NCBI GenBank assembly: GCA_030595925.1 | Contig: JAUVLC010000060.1 | Coordinates: 1 to 15,124 of the forward strand | Length of the DNA stretch: 15,124 bases | Source of the DNA: Clostridia bacterium | GTDB taxonomy: Bacteria; CBDUZB01; JAGLHV01 | Reading direction: 5' to 3' | Shown: in pieces, positions 1 through 5,894 of the stretch | Layout: each line of letters begins with the position of its first letter | Position numbering within the stretch: position 1 is the stretch's first letter | The notes under the pieces: generated by a model | What the model was told of the DNA's origin: nothing | Seen by the model: only the letters and a program-made list of their open reading frames with translations | Databases searched by the model: none | Program-made: the position numbers and the translations under genes

Positions 1-28
1 GTCCATAGTCCGCAGTCAATAGTCCATA
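1..28. repeat. GTCCATA heptanucleotide array at window edge
   Basis: Four 7-bp units: GTCCATA, GTCCGCA, GTCAATA, GTCCATA. It is the reverse complement type of the TATGGAC arrays and may continue beyond the window. Confidence 0.75.
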
Positions 29-66
29 GATAAAAACAAATAATAAAAAATAAATACGAAAAGACA

Positions 67-88
67 GCTCCATAAATGGAGCAACTAC
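67..88 (-). repeat. GTAG-headed REP-like hairpin (third arm type)
   Basis: On the minus strand: GTAG (88-85), TT, then the palindrome GCTCCAT-TT-ATGGAGC (82-67), a perfect 7-bp stem. The arm sequence is unrelated to the GGGTG type, but the GTAG foot and the size (22 nt) are shared. Confidence 0.5.
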
Positions 89-234
89 AAACTAAAAACA
101 TAAAGGTAAAATGTGTTTTGAACGATATAGCAAATTTTAGCAGAAACAAGCGTTTTCAAACCGCATTTTTTAAAACCTCAATTTAATCAATTTAAACTTC
201 CAAATCATATATCTGTTGTCTTTATTCCGTTGTC

Positions 235-262
235 TATGGACTATCGACTGTGAACTATGGAC
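235..262. repeat. TATGGAC heptanucleotide array in repeat copy A
   Basis: Units TATGGAC, TATCGAC, TGTGAAC, TATGGAC. It corresponds to 5765-5792; the third and fourth units differ from copy B in ways that look like unit conversion. Confidence 0.8.
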
Positions 263-338
263 TATTTTTTTTTGCATGCCCATAGGGTAAAATTATGCGT
301 CTAGAGAAAAACATATTTTTACTTTATTTTCCTCGTCC

Positions 339-364
339 GGGTGAACACAGGGGTTCACCCCTAC
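339..364 (-). repeat. GTAG-headed REP-like hairpin in repeat copy A
   Basis: Identical to 5869-5894: on the minus strand GTAG, arm GGGTGAAC, 6-nt loop, arm GTTCACCC. The bases just outside differ between the two copies (GTCCGG against GTTCGG on one side) while the hairpin is unchanged. Confidence 0.6.
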
Positions 365-400
365 AATAACATTTCAATGTTTAACTGTTTTATCTAAATC

Positions 401-425
401 CCCCTAACCCCCTTTTTCAAAGGGG
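401..425. repeat. C-rich/G-rich hairpin element
   Basis: A C-rich run CCCCTAACCCC leads into a perfect 7-bp stem CCCCTTT (409-415), loop TTC, AAAGGGG (419-425). It lacks GTAG and looks like a separate repeat family. From memory, similar 'cccctaacccccttt...aaagggg' strings are scattered through intergenic DNA of several environmental bacteria. It could act as a weak terminator, but no T tract follows immediately on either strand. Confidence 0.5.
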
Positions 426-446
426 AAAGATTGTCTTTATTTTTTT

Positions 447-514
447 AACTTATAACTAATAACTTATAACTGTAGTTTCTATCTATGGACTATCGACTGT
501 GGACTATGGACTGC
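447..514. repeat. Compound heptad module, inverted partner of 5420-5494
   Basis: CTTATAA-type heptads (about 449-472), the joint CTGTAGTTTC, and a TATGGAC array of four units (484-511: TATGGAC, TATCGAC, TGTGGAC, TATGGAC). Its reverse complement matches 5420-5494, with two more heptads in the GTCCATA part and fewer TTATAAG units. The module directly follows the lpxI stop. Confidence 0.75.
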
Positions 515-528
515 CTTTATCTTTTATC

Positions 529-1329
529 TTATATTACCACAATAGTTATATTTGCTTTATTAGCCAAAGAAACAACTTCTTCTCTATCAAAAATTAAAGT
601 TTTATTTTCTTCAATAGCCAGAACAGATGCCTTTGCTTCAATTAAAACCTCTATTGTCTTTCTCCCGATTACCGGCACATCAAAACGCATGTCCTGCTCG
701 GGTTTAGAAACCTTAACAACTACCACTCCTTCTCTTCCTAGTTGACTCCCACGAAAAATACATTCATTCGTTCCTTCTAAAGCCTCTACGGCTAAAATAC
801 ATCTATTCTTGACTATTACCGTCTGGCCAATATCCAAGCCGGCAATTCTTTTTGCAATTTCAAAGCCAAACTTAATATCCTTTTTTTCTTCTCCTGTAGG
901 ATGACTTTTTGTAAGAACTCCTTTTTTAGGAAGAAGAGAAGATAAAAAAAGAGTAGAATTAAGTAATTTAATTCCTTCTCTTTCCAACTCCTGCGCCACT
1001 GCCCCTAAAATCGAATCGGTTTTTTTATTCTTTATTTTACCCAACAACTTAATTGCCTGAAAATCTAATTTTATTTCAGTAAACAACCGCGTATGTTTCA
1101 CCTGACCGGCCATTACAGCTTCTTTTACATTTTCCGCTTTTAAAGTTTTTATCAATTTACCCAGATTCCCAATATTAACCCAATAAACTTTATCCCCTAC
1201 TTCCTCTATTTTCCTATCCGCTTCCCCTTTTAACGCAATAATTACTAATTCTTTTCCCCCTTTTTTGGCCTCCCGTGCAAAAATAAAAGGAAATTTACCA
1301 TTACCGGCAATGATTCCTATCTTATTCAT
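529..1329 (-). CDS. lpxI: UDP-2,3-diacylglucosamine pyrophosphatase LpxI (DUF1009)
   Basis: A 266-residue LpxI, the metal-dependent enzyme that cleaves UDP-2,3-diacylglucosamine to lipid X and UMP in the fourth lipid A step. It replaces the unrelated LpxH used by E. coli. The N-terminal domain opens with KIGIIAGNGKFPFIFA. The C-terminal domain carries the family motif DMRFDVPVIGRKT (213-225), which holds the Asp region linked to metal-dependent catalysis in Caulobacter LpxI; which Asp matches is from memory. The ATG overlaps the lpxA stop by one base (TAATG), with AAGGGG about 12 nt upstream inside lpxA, so translation is probably coupled. It is the last gene before a repeat-filled stretch. 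lpxB, a frequent neighbour, is not in the window. Confidence 0.93.
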   Translation of the reverse strand: MNKIGIIAGNGKFPFIFAREAKKGGKELVIIALKGEADRKIEEVGDKVYWVNIGNLGKLIKTLKAENVKEAVMAGQVKHTRLFTEIKLDFQAIKLLGKIKNKKTDSILGAVAQELEREGIKLLNSTLFLSSLLPKKGVLTKSHPTGEEKKDIKFGFEIAKRIAGLDIGQTVIVKNRCILAVEALEGTNECIFRGSQLGREGVVVVKVSKPEQDMRFDVPVIGRKTIEVLIEAKASVLAIEENKTLIFDREEVVSLANKANITIVVI

Positions 1330-2099
1330 TACTTACATATTCCCCTTTTAGATTCTTTTACAAACTTAATAAAATATTTCACTTCGTCACCAAGATTTGT
1401 TTCATTTTGAAGCATTTCCAATGCTTGTGTCGTATTAAATTTAGAACGAAAAAAAACTTTATAAATTTTTTTCAATTCCACTCTTACATCAGAAGAAAAA
1501 TTTCCTCTTCGTAAACCTATAGTATTTAATCCAAACAATTTAATCGGATTCCCTACGGCTTTACAATAAGGTGGAATATCCTTATTTACACGCGACGCTC
1601 CCCCTACAATTGACATTAACCCTATACGAACAAACTGATGAATAGGGGTAAGCCCGCCGATAATAACTCTATCTTCAATTACTACATGCCCGGCTAAAGT
1701 AACCACATTAGCCAATATTACCCGATTGCCGACAATACAATCATGGGCAACATGGACATAAGCCATCAACAAACAATTATCTCCGATTCTTGTTTCACCC
1801 GTAGACACAGTGCCTTTATTGACGGTGACATATTCCCGAATGACCGTATTATTTCCTATTATAACCCTGGTGTCTTCTCCCCCATATTTCAAATCCTGAG
1901 GAATACTCCCGATAACCGCTCCCGTATGAATAGCACAATTTTCTCCTATTTGTGTATCTCCCTCGACAACAACCCTTTCTCCTATAACAGTTCCTTTGCC
2001 AATTTTAACCTTAGCCCCAATTATAGAATAACTACCTATTTTCACCCCGTCTGCAATGACAGAGTCAGGATGAATCAAAGCAGTTTTATGAATTTCCAC
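1329..2099 (-). CDS. lpxA: UDP-N-acetylglucosamine acyltransferase LpxA
   Basis: 256 residues (E. coli 262). It catalyses the first lipid A step, moving a 3-hydroxyacyl chain from ACP to the 3-OH of UDP-GlcNAc, as a cytoplasmic trimer. Hexapeptide repeats fill about 1-180. Catalytic His119 is in HVAHD (E. coli His125), followed by the family segment ILANVVTLAGHV, HQF (154-156) and a Gly pair (166-167). The second Gly aligns with E. coli ruler Gly173, which allows a long acyl chain; this chain-length reading is inference. A helical C-terminal domain follows, with the LpxA signature PIKLFGLNTIGLRR. Translation starts at GTG (2099), chosen because AAGGAGG sits 6 nt upstream and the N terminus (MEIHKTALIHP) aligns with the family. 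The stop overlaps the lpxI start as TAATG. Confidence 0.96.
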   Translation of the reverse strand: MEIHKTALIHPDSVIADGVKIGSYSIIGAKVKIGKGTVIGERVVVEGDTQIGENCAIHTGAVIGSIPQDLKYGGEDTRVIIGNNTVIREYVTVNKGTVSTGETRIGDNCLLMAYVHVAHDCIVGNRVILANVVTLAGHVVIEDRVIIGGLTPIHQFVRIGLMSIVGGASRVNKDIPPYCKAVGNPIKLFGLNTIGLRRGNFSSDVRVELKKIYKVFFRSKFNTTQALEMLQNETNLGDEVKYFIKFVKESKRGICK

Positions 2100-2129
2100 T
2101 TTCAGCCTCCTTTTTTCACTTTTTAATTC

Positions 2130-2158
2130 ATTATAATTCTCTTGTTTACTTCAGAAAA
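2130..2158 (-). promoter_or_regulatory. Weak internal promoter candidate before lpxA
   Basis: In the 157-bp gap after lpxC-fabZ, a perfect minus-strand TATAAT (2130-2135) lies 17 bp from a poor -35, TTTTCT (2153-2158). A start near 2122 would give a leader of about 23 nt that still includes the strong lpxA ribosome binding site. This could give lpxA-lpxI an extra transcript, but the -35 is weak and the DNA very AT-rich. Confidence 0.3.
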
Positions 2159-2256
2159 ATGTAAGAAAAGTCTAACTAAAATCTCTTATTACAATATCTT
2201 GGACAAAATGAAAAAATTTATTTAAAAAATGAATTTTCTATTTCCCTTAAAAACAA

Positions 2257-3585
2257 CTATTTATCTACCAGAGAAAACATAAACTCTGCTTCAGCCGCTA
2301 ACTTATCACCGATATAAGCTAATCCCTTAACAATTCCTCCTCTTGTCCTCGCTTTCAATATTTCCACTTCCATCCTTAATTGATCCCCCGGAAAAACAGG
2401 TCTCCTAAATTTTGCTTCTCTGATTGCCATAAAATAAGCAATTTTATCTTTTAGGTCCGGCCGGCTTAAAAATAAAACACACGAGGCTTGCGCCATTGAT
2501 TCTACAATCAGTACCCCCGGCATAATGGGATGACCGGGAAAATGCCCGTTAAAAAAATTTTCGTTGATCGTCACATTTTTAAACCCCACCGCTTTTTTTT
2601 CTCCTACTATTACAATCTTATCTACAAAAAGAAAGGGATATCGATGAGGAATTAGTTTTTGAATTTCATTAATATCAAAAATTTTACCTTCGGGAATTTG
2701 TTTTTTAGACTCCTCCGGCTTAGGAGAAGGGGACACTTCTTTGGATACAGGAGAAAACGACATAGATTCATTTATTTTTTTAGCCAAAGCAATATTGGAT
2801 AAATGTCCACATTTAATAACAATAATATGTGCTTTCAAGAATTTTCCCAGTAAATACAAATCGCCGATTAAATCCAATACTTTGTGCCGAACAAATTCAT
2901 CGGTAAAACGTAAATTTTTATTGTGAATTCCCTTCTCACCTACCACAATTGCATTGTCCAGGGTACCCCCCTTGGCTAATCCCTGTTTTTTTAATGTCTC
3001 TATTTCATAATCAAAACAAAAGGTACGGGAAGGAGCAAGTTCCCGTTCAAAAACTTCTTCTGTAATTACGGAAGAAAAAAACTGCGTTTTTAATACAGGA
3101 TGGTTATAATCAATAGTACAACTAATTTTAAAACCGTCATAAGGCAAAGCAATTAATTGTTTATCCCCGTCAGAAAACTCTATCGGCTGATTAATAACAA
3201 AATATTTTTTAGGAACATCTTGAGTTTTTATCCCGCTTTTTTTTAAAACTTCTAAATAAGGTAAAGAACTGCCATCCGCTACCGGTAATTCTTTAGAATC
3301 AATCTCAATAATTAAATTATCTATTCCCATCCCATAAAAAGCTGCCATTAAATGTTCTACCGTATGTATTTCTACCCCATTCTTACCAATAGTAGTCCCT
3401 CTCTTAATTCCTACCACATTGCTGATATTCGCTTCAATTACCGGTTGACCCGGTAAATCAACCCGTACAAATTTTATTCCGGAATCAGGAGGAGCCGGTT
3501 TAAAATTAATTTTTGTTTTTACTCCCGTATGCAAGCCTATTCCCGAATAAGAAATTTCTCTCTCTATAGTTTTTTGTTGTTCCAT
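2257..3585 (-). CDS. lpxC-fabZ: Bifunctional LpxC deacetylase / FabZ 3-hydroxyacyl-ACP dehydratase fusion
   Basis: A 442-residue fusion. Residues 1-271 are LpxC, the Zn-dependent UDP-3-O-acyl-GlcNAc deacetylase that commits the cell to lipid A. Its key residues are intact: Glu77 and His78 in HTVEH, His234 and Asp238 in FVRHKVLD, and His261 in CGH. A Ser/Pro/Lys-rich linker spans about 272-300. Residues 301-442 are FabZ, with LIPHRYPFLFVDKI (311-324), catalytic His348 in NGHFPGHP and Glu362 in ESMAQ, 14 residues apart as in E. coli FabZ (His54, Glu68). Such fusions are standard in Bacteroidota and occur in other phyla. Joining the two places the lipid A and fatty-acid branches, which share 3-hydroxyacyl-ACP, in a fixed ratio. 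GAAGGAGG lies about 12 nt before the ATG, a slightly long spacing. lpxD ends 31 bp upstream. Confidence 0.97.
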   Translation of the reverse strand: MEQQKTIEREISYSGIGLHTGVKTKINFKPAPPDSGIKFVRVDLPGQPVIEANISNVVGIKRGTTIGKNGVEIHTVEHLMAAFYGMGIDNLIIEIDSKELPVADGSSLPYLEVLKKSGIKTQDVPKKYFVINQPIEFSDGDKQLIALPYDGFKISCTIDYNHPVLKTQFFSSVITEEVFERELAPSRTFCFDYEIETLKKQGLAKGGTLDNAIVVGEKGIHNKNLRFTDEFVRHKVLDLIGDLYLLGKFLKAHIIVIKCGHLSNIALAKKINESMSFSPVSKEVSPSPKPEESKKQIPEGKIFDINEIQKLIPHRYPFLFVDKIVIVGEKKAVGFKNVTINENFFNGHFPGHPIMPGVLIVESMAQASCVLFLSRPDLKDKIAYFMAIREAKFRRPVFPGDQLRMEVEILKARTRGGIVKGLAYIGDKLAAEAEFMFSLVDK

Positions 3586-3616
3586 TGCGTCAGTAATCCT
3601 CCTTCAAGTTTTATGT

Positions 3617-4660
3617 TTATTCTTTTTTCATTTTCTTCTTTATTTCCTGAATTTCTTTATACATATCAGGTAATTTTTGCATCAGGGCATATATTTTTTT
3701 TGCTTTTTGGTGTGGCCTGGCCGGATATCCGGAAACTACCGTATTCTCCGGAATACTATGTGTTACCCCGGCTTGTGCCCCAACAATAACCTTATCTCCG
3801 ATAGTAATATGCCCCACCAATCCTGCCTGACCGGCTAAAGTCACATTGTTTCCTATTTCGGTACTTCCCGATATACCTACCTGCGCTACAACAAAACAAT
3901 TTTTTCCAATCTTTACATTGTGAGCGATTTGAACCAAATTATCTATTTTTGTTCCCTGCCCAATATGGGTAACTCCACAAGTAGCACGGTCAATAGTAGT
4001 ATTTGCCCCAACTTCTACCTCATCTTCAAGTACTACTTTTCCTATTTGGGCAATTTTATGATGTTTTCCCTCAAACGGAACAAATCCGAACCCATCATTT
4101 CCAATTACCGCTCCACAATGAATAATTGCTTTATTTCCAATGTATACTTCCTCCCTGATGGTTACATTAGCATAAATCAACGAATTAGCTCCTATCTTGC
4201 TTTTCACTCCTATGTAACAACCGGGATAAATAATCGTATTTTCTCCGATTTCCACATTATTCTCAATTACACAATAAGCCCCAACAGCAACATTTTTACC
4301 TAAAGTAACACCTTCCCCGATTAAACAGGTTTTATGAACCTCTCTGGCAATATAATTTTGTTTTGCTGAAAAAACAATATTTAAAACCTGCGAAAAAGCA
4401 AAGTAAGGATTTTTAACTCTTATTATAGTTTTATTACTTATAGGTTTTAAATCCCAGGAAACAATAACTGCCGAGGCCTTTGTTGTATGCAAATCTTCTA
4501 CGTACTTAGGATTGGAAAGAAAAGAAATATCTCCTTCTGCAGCCTCTTTCAATCCCGTTACATTCTTTATGACAACTTCTTTCCTTCCATCTACTTTCCC
4601 ATTTATAATTTGTGCAATTTCTTCTACTTTTAACGGAAAACTCAAATTTTCTTTGCTCAT
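3617..4660 (-). CDS. lpxD: UDP-3-O-(3-hydroxyacyl)glucosamine N-acyltransferase LpxD
   Basis: 347 residues, close to the 341 of E. coli LpxD. It transfers a second 3-hydroxyacyl chain from ACP to the 2-amino group of the LpxC product, the third step of lipid A synthesis, in the cytoplasm as a trimer. An N-terminal uridine-binding domain (about 1-100, with the family segment GDISFLSNPKY at 43-53) precedes a left-handed beta helix of hexapeptide repeats (about 112-310). Catalytic His247 lies in VQIAHN, matching E. coli His239, and is preceded by the conserved TTIDRAT segment (221-227). A basic C-terminal helix ends the chain. The start ATG overlaps the ompH stop by 4 nt with a weak AGAG upstream, so translation is probably coupled. 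lpxC-fabZ begins 31 bp downstream. Confidence 0.96.
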   Translation of the reverse strand: MSKENLSFPLKVEEIAQIINGKVDGRKEVVIKNVTGLKEAAEGDISFLSNPKYVEDLHTTKASAVIVSWDLKPISNKTIIRVKNPYFAFSQVLNIVFSAKQNYIAREVHKTCLIGEGVTLGKNVAVGAYCVIENNVEIGENTIIYPGCYIGVKSKIGANSLIYANVTIREEVYIGNKAIIHCGAVIGNDGFGFVPFEGKHHKIAQIGKVVLEDEVEVGANTTIDRATCGVTHIGQGTKIDNLVQIAHNVKIGKNCFVVAQVGISGSTEIGNNVTLAGQAGLVGHITIGDKVIVGAQAGVTHSIPENTVVSGYPARPHQKAKKIYALMQKLPDMYKEIQEIKKKMKKE

Positions 4661-5361
4661 TTTTGTCTCTTTAACCTTTCTAATACTTTATCGGTAATAT
4701 CCAATACTTCTTTTCCATAAAGAATTTCTTTTTTATCTAAAATTATACTAATTCCCTCTTCCTGTCCTACTTTTTCTATCGCATCATAAATCATCTCTAA
4801 TACTGTTTCCATATATTCTTCATCCCGGGAAATAATTTCTTTTTTTGTCTGTTTAATAAATTCCTTCAATTCTTTTTCTTTCTGTAAAACATCCTTTCGT
4901 CTATCCTGGATTGTTTTCACTGTTGTAGTATCTTTTTTAACCTCAAATCCATCAGTTATTTCTTTAATTTCATCCTGCTTTAATTCCTCATTCTTCTTTT
5001 CGTTGTCTATTCCCTTCTCTGTGGTAGTACCTTTTTTGATATTAAATTCAGTGCTTTTTTCTTTTACTCCACTTTTTTCGATCTTTTTCTGTTCTTTTTC
5101 GATATTTTCCTGTTCTTTTTCTATCTCCTCTTCTTCTTTTTTTATTTCTTCTTTTCGTTTTACTATCTCTTCTTTTTTTAATTTAATCTTTGCCTTTAAC
5201 TTTTGTTTAGCTTCCCGGGTCTTAGGAAATTCATCAAAAACTCTTTTAATATCTACATATCCAATACGTTCATAATCCGAAGATAAATTCAGTCCATATA
5301 ACGAAATGTTAAGGCAAAAACAGAAAACGGAAAATAATAATAAAAAAATCTTTCGATTCAT
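4657..5361 (-). CDS. ompH: OmpH/Skp-family periplasmic chaperone
   Basis: A 234-residue Skp-type chaperone, expected to be a periplasmic trimer that grips unfolded outer-membrane proteins between coiled-coil tentacles and passes them to BamA. A signal peptide occupies about residues 1-23. The typical Skp start follows (RIGYVDIKRVFDEFPKTREA, residues 32-51), then a long Lys/Glu coiled coil (about 50-175), and the C-terminal strands that close the trimer body (EEGISIILDKKEILY, 201-215, and LDITDKVLERL). E. coli Skp is 161 residues including its signal peptide; most of the extra length is an internal repeat (104-128 and 137-161) in the tentacle. AGGGGAG lies about 7 nt before the ATG. Its stop overlaps the lpxD start as ATGA, a tight translational link. 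Its place upstream of lpxD matches the skp-lpxD order of many Gram-negatives. Confidence 0.9.
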   Translation of the reverse strand: MNRKIFLLLFSVFCFCLNISLYGLNLSSDYERIGYVDIKRVFDEFPKTREAKQKLKAKIKLKKEEIVKRKEEIKKEEEEIEKEQENIEKEQKKIEKSGVKEKSTEFNIKKGTTTEKGIDNEKKNEELKQDEIKEITDGFEVKKDTTTVKTIQDRRKDVLQKEKELKEFIKQTKKEIISRDEEYMETVLEMIYDAIEKVGQEEGISIILDKKEILYGKEVLDITDKVLERLKRQK

Positions 5362-5419
5362 TTTTTCACTCCCCTATCTCTTTAACAACAAATTCTAACT
5401 CCGAAATACAAAAACAAGA

Positions 5420-5494
5420 CAGTCCATAGACCATAGACAGAAACTACAGTTATAAGTTATGAGTTATAAGTTATGAGTTATAAGTTATGAGTTA
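5420..5494. repeat. Compound heptad module, inverted partner of 447-514
   Basis: A GTCCATA/GACCATA-type heptad stretch, the invariant joint GAAACTACAG, then the TTATAAG-type array. The reverse complement of 447-514 has the same three parts in the same order. Between matching ends the present copy is exactly 14 nt shorter (25 against 39 nt from CAGTCCATAG to GAAAC), equal to two heptads. Confidence 0.75.
5450..5494. repeat. TTATAAGTTATGAG tandem array
   Basis: Three perfect copies of the 14-mer TTATAAGTTATGAG (5450-5463, 5464-5477, 5478-5491) plus TTA. The 14-mer is itself two related heptads, TTATAAG and TTATGAG. A shorter inverted relative lies at 447-474. Confidence 0.9.
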
Positions 5495-5515
5495 AAAAAA
5501 CAAAAACAAAATACT

Positions 5516-5536
5516 GCAAATGGCAAATAGCAAAAA
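5516..5536. repeat. GCAAATG heptanucleotide array (3 units)
   Basis: Three consecutive 7-bp units: GCAAATG, GCAAATA, GCAAAAA. A short but clean period of 7. Confidence 0.6.
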
Positions 5537-5571
5537 AAAGACAGTCACAGGGGCACAAAGTTACTGACAAA

Positions 5572-5600
5572 TTCCCAAATTCAAACTTCAAACTTCAAAA
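5572..5600. repeat. TTCAAAC heptanucleotide array
   Basis: TTCAAAC, TTCAAAC and TTCAAAA follow an initial 8-base TTCCCAAA unit. The period is 7 bp, as in the neighbouring arrays of unrelated sequence. Confidence 0.65.
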
Positions 5601-5650
5601 CAAAAAAATGAACGTAAAATGTATTTCGAACGACTTAGCAAATTTTTCGC

Positions 5651-5672
5651 GTAGGGGTGGGATTGCCCACCC
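5651..5672 (+). repeat. GTAG-headed REP-like hairpin nested in repeat copy B
   Basis: Read on the plus strand: GTAG, arm GGGTGGG (5655-5661), loop ATTG, arm CCCACCC (5666-5672). It belongs to the same GTAG-plus-hairpin class as 5869-5894 but has a different arm sequence and lies in the opposite orientation. The equivalent place in copy A has no such sequence; between matching flanks (CAAATTTT and CCGC) copy B is 23 bp longer (57 against 34). Confidence 0.55.
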
Positions 5673-5764
5673 TTTAATTAGCATTTGTAAACCGCTTTTT
5701 TTTAACCTCAATTTAATCAATTTAAACTTCCAACTCATATATCTGTTGTCTTTATTCCGTTGTC

Positions 5765-5792
5765 TATGGACTATCGACTATGGACTGTGGAC
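5765..5792. repeat. TATGGAC heptanucleotide array (4 units)
   Basis: Four 7-bp units in a row: TATGGAC, TATCGAC, TATGGAC, TGTGGAC. The array sits inside repeat copy B and matches 235-262 in copy A with small unit-level differences. Confidence 0.8.
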
Positions 5793-5868
5793 TATTTTTT
5801 TTTGCGTGCCCGCAGGGTAAAATTATGCGTCTAGAGAAAAACATATTTTACCTTTATTTTCCTCGTTC

Positions 5869-5894
5869 GGGTGAACACAGGGGTTCACCCCTAC
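5869..5894 (-). repeat. GTAG-headed REP-like hairpin just downstream of bamA
   Basis: Read on the minus strand: GTAG, arm GGGTGAAC, a 6-nt loop, and the perfectly complementary arm GTTCACCC (8-bp stem). It begins 16 nt after the bamA stop. There is no T tract, so it is not an ordinary intrinsic terminator. The same element recurs unchanged at 339-364. A GTAG tetranucleotide at the foot of an imperfect palindrome is the layout of REP sequences handled by RAYT transposases; assigning it to that class is inference. Confidence 0.6.

Larger units (their letters stand above)
106..372. repeat. Large direct repeat, copy A
   Basis: Same orientation as copy B (5614-5902), 5.5 kb away. Positions 177-372 align without gaps to 5707-5902 with 186 of 196 identical; 106-176 is a looser match. 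It includes a heptad array, a T run (264-272) and a GTAG hairpin. Together the two copies bracket the ompH-lpxD-lpxC-fabZ-lpxA-lpxI group. Confidence 0.85.
1..528. other. Repeat-filled stretch downstream of lpxI
   Basis: No credible gene is present. From low to high coordinate it holds a GTCCATA heptad array (1-28), a GTAG hairpin (67-88), large repeat copy A (106-372) with its own heptad array and GTAG hairpin, a CCCCTTT/AAAGGGG hairpin (409-425), and the inverted compound module (447-514) that ends 15 bp from the lpxI stop. No clear intrinsic terminator for lpxI is visible: none of the hairpins is followed by a T tract on the minus strand. Confidence 0.8.

Noticed and set aside
282-293. The 12-mer ATAGGGTAAAAT in repeat copy A also occurs on the minus strand upstream of bamA (8304-8315)
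   Set aside because: The match stops at both ends, copy B lacks the first bases, and one short AT-rich match is weak evidence for a shared operator.
339-360. GGGTGAAC/GTTCACCC hairpin as an intrinsic terminator
   Set aside because: Neither strand has a T tract directly after the stem.
1-528. CRISPR array
   Set aside because: Repeats are 7-14 bp and contiguous, with no regular unique spacers and no cas genes.
485-745. A plus-strand open frame overlapping the end of lpxI
   Set aside because: It starts inside a heptad array and is antisense to lpxI; composition is that of an antisense shadow.
5362-5420. Promoter directly upstream of ompH
   Set aside because: A TAGAAT could serve as -10, but no -35-like hexamer lies 16-18 bp away.
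5608-5820. A 70-codon plus-strand open frame
   Set aside because: It runs through the direct repeat, a GTAG hairpin and a heptad array, has no ribosome binding site, and its frame is not kept in copy A.
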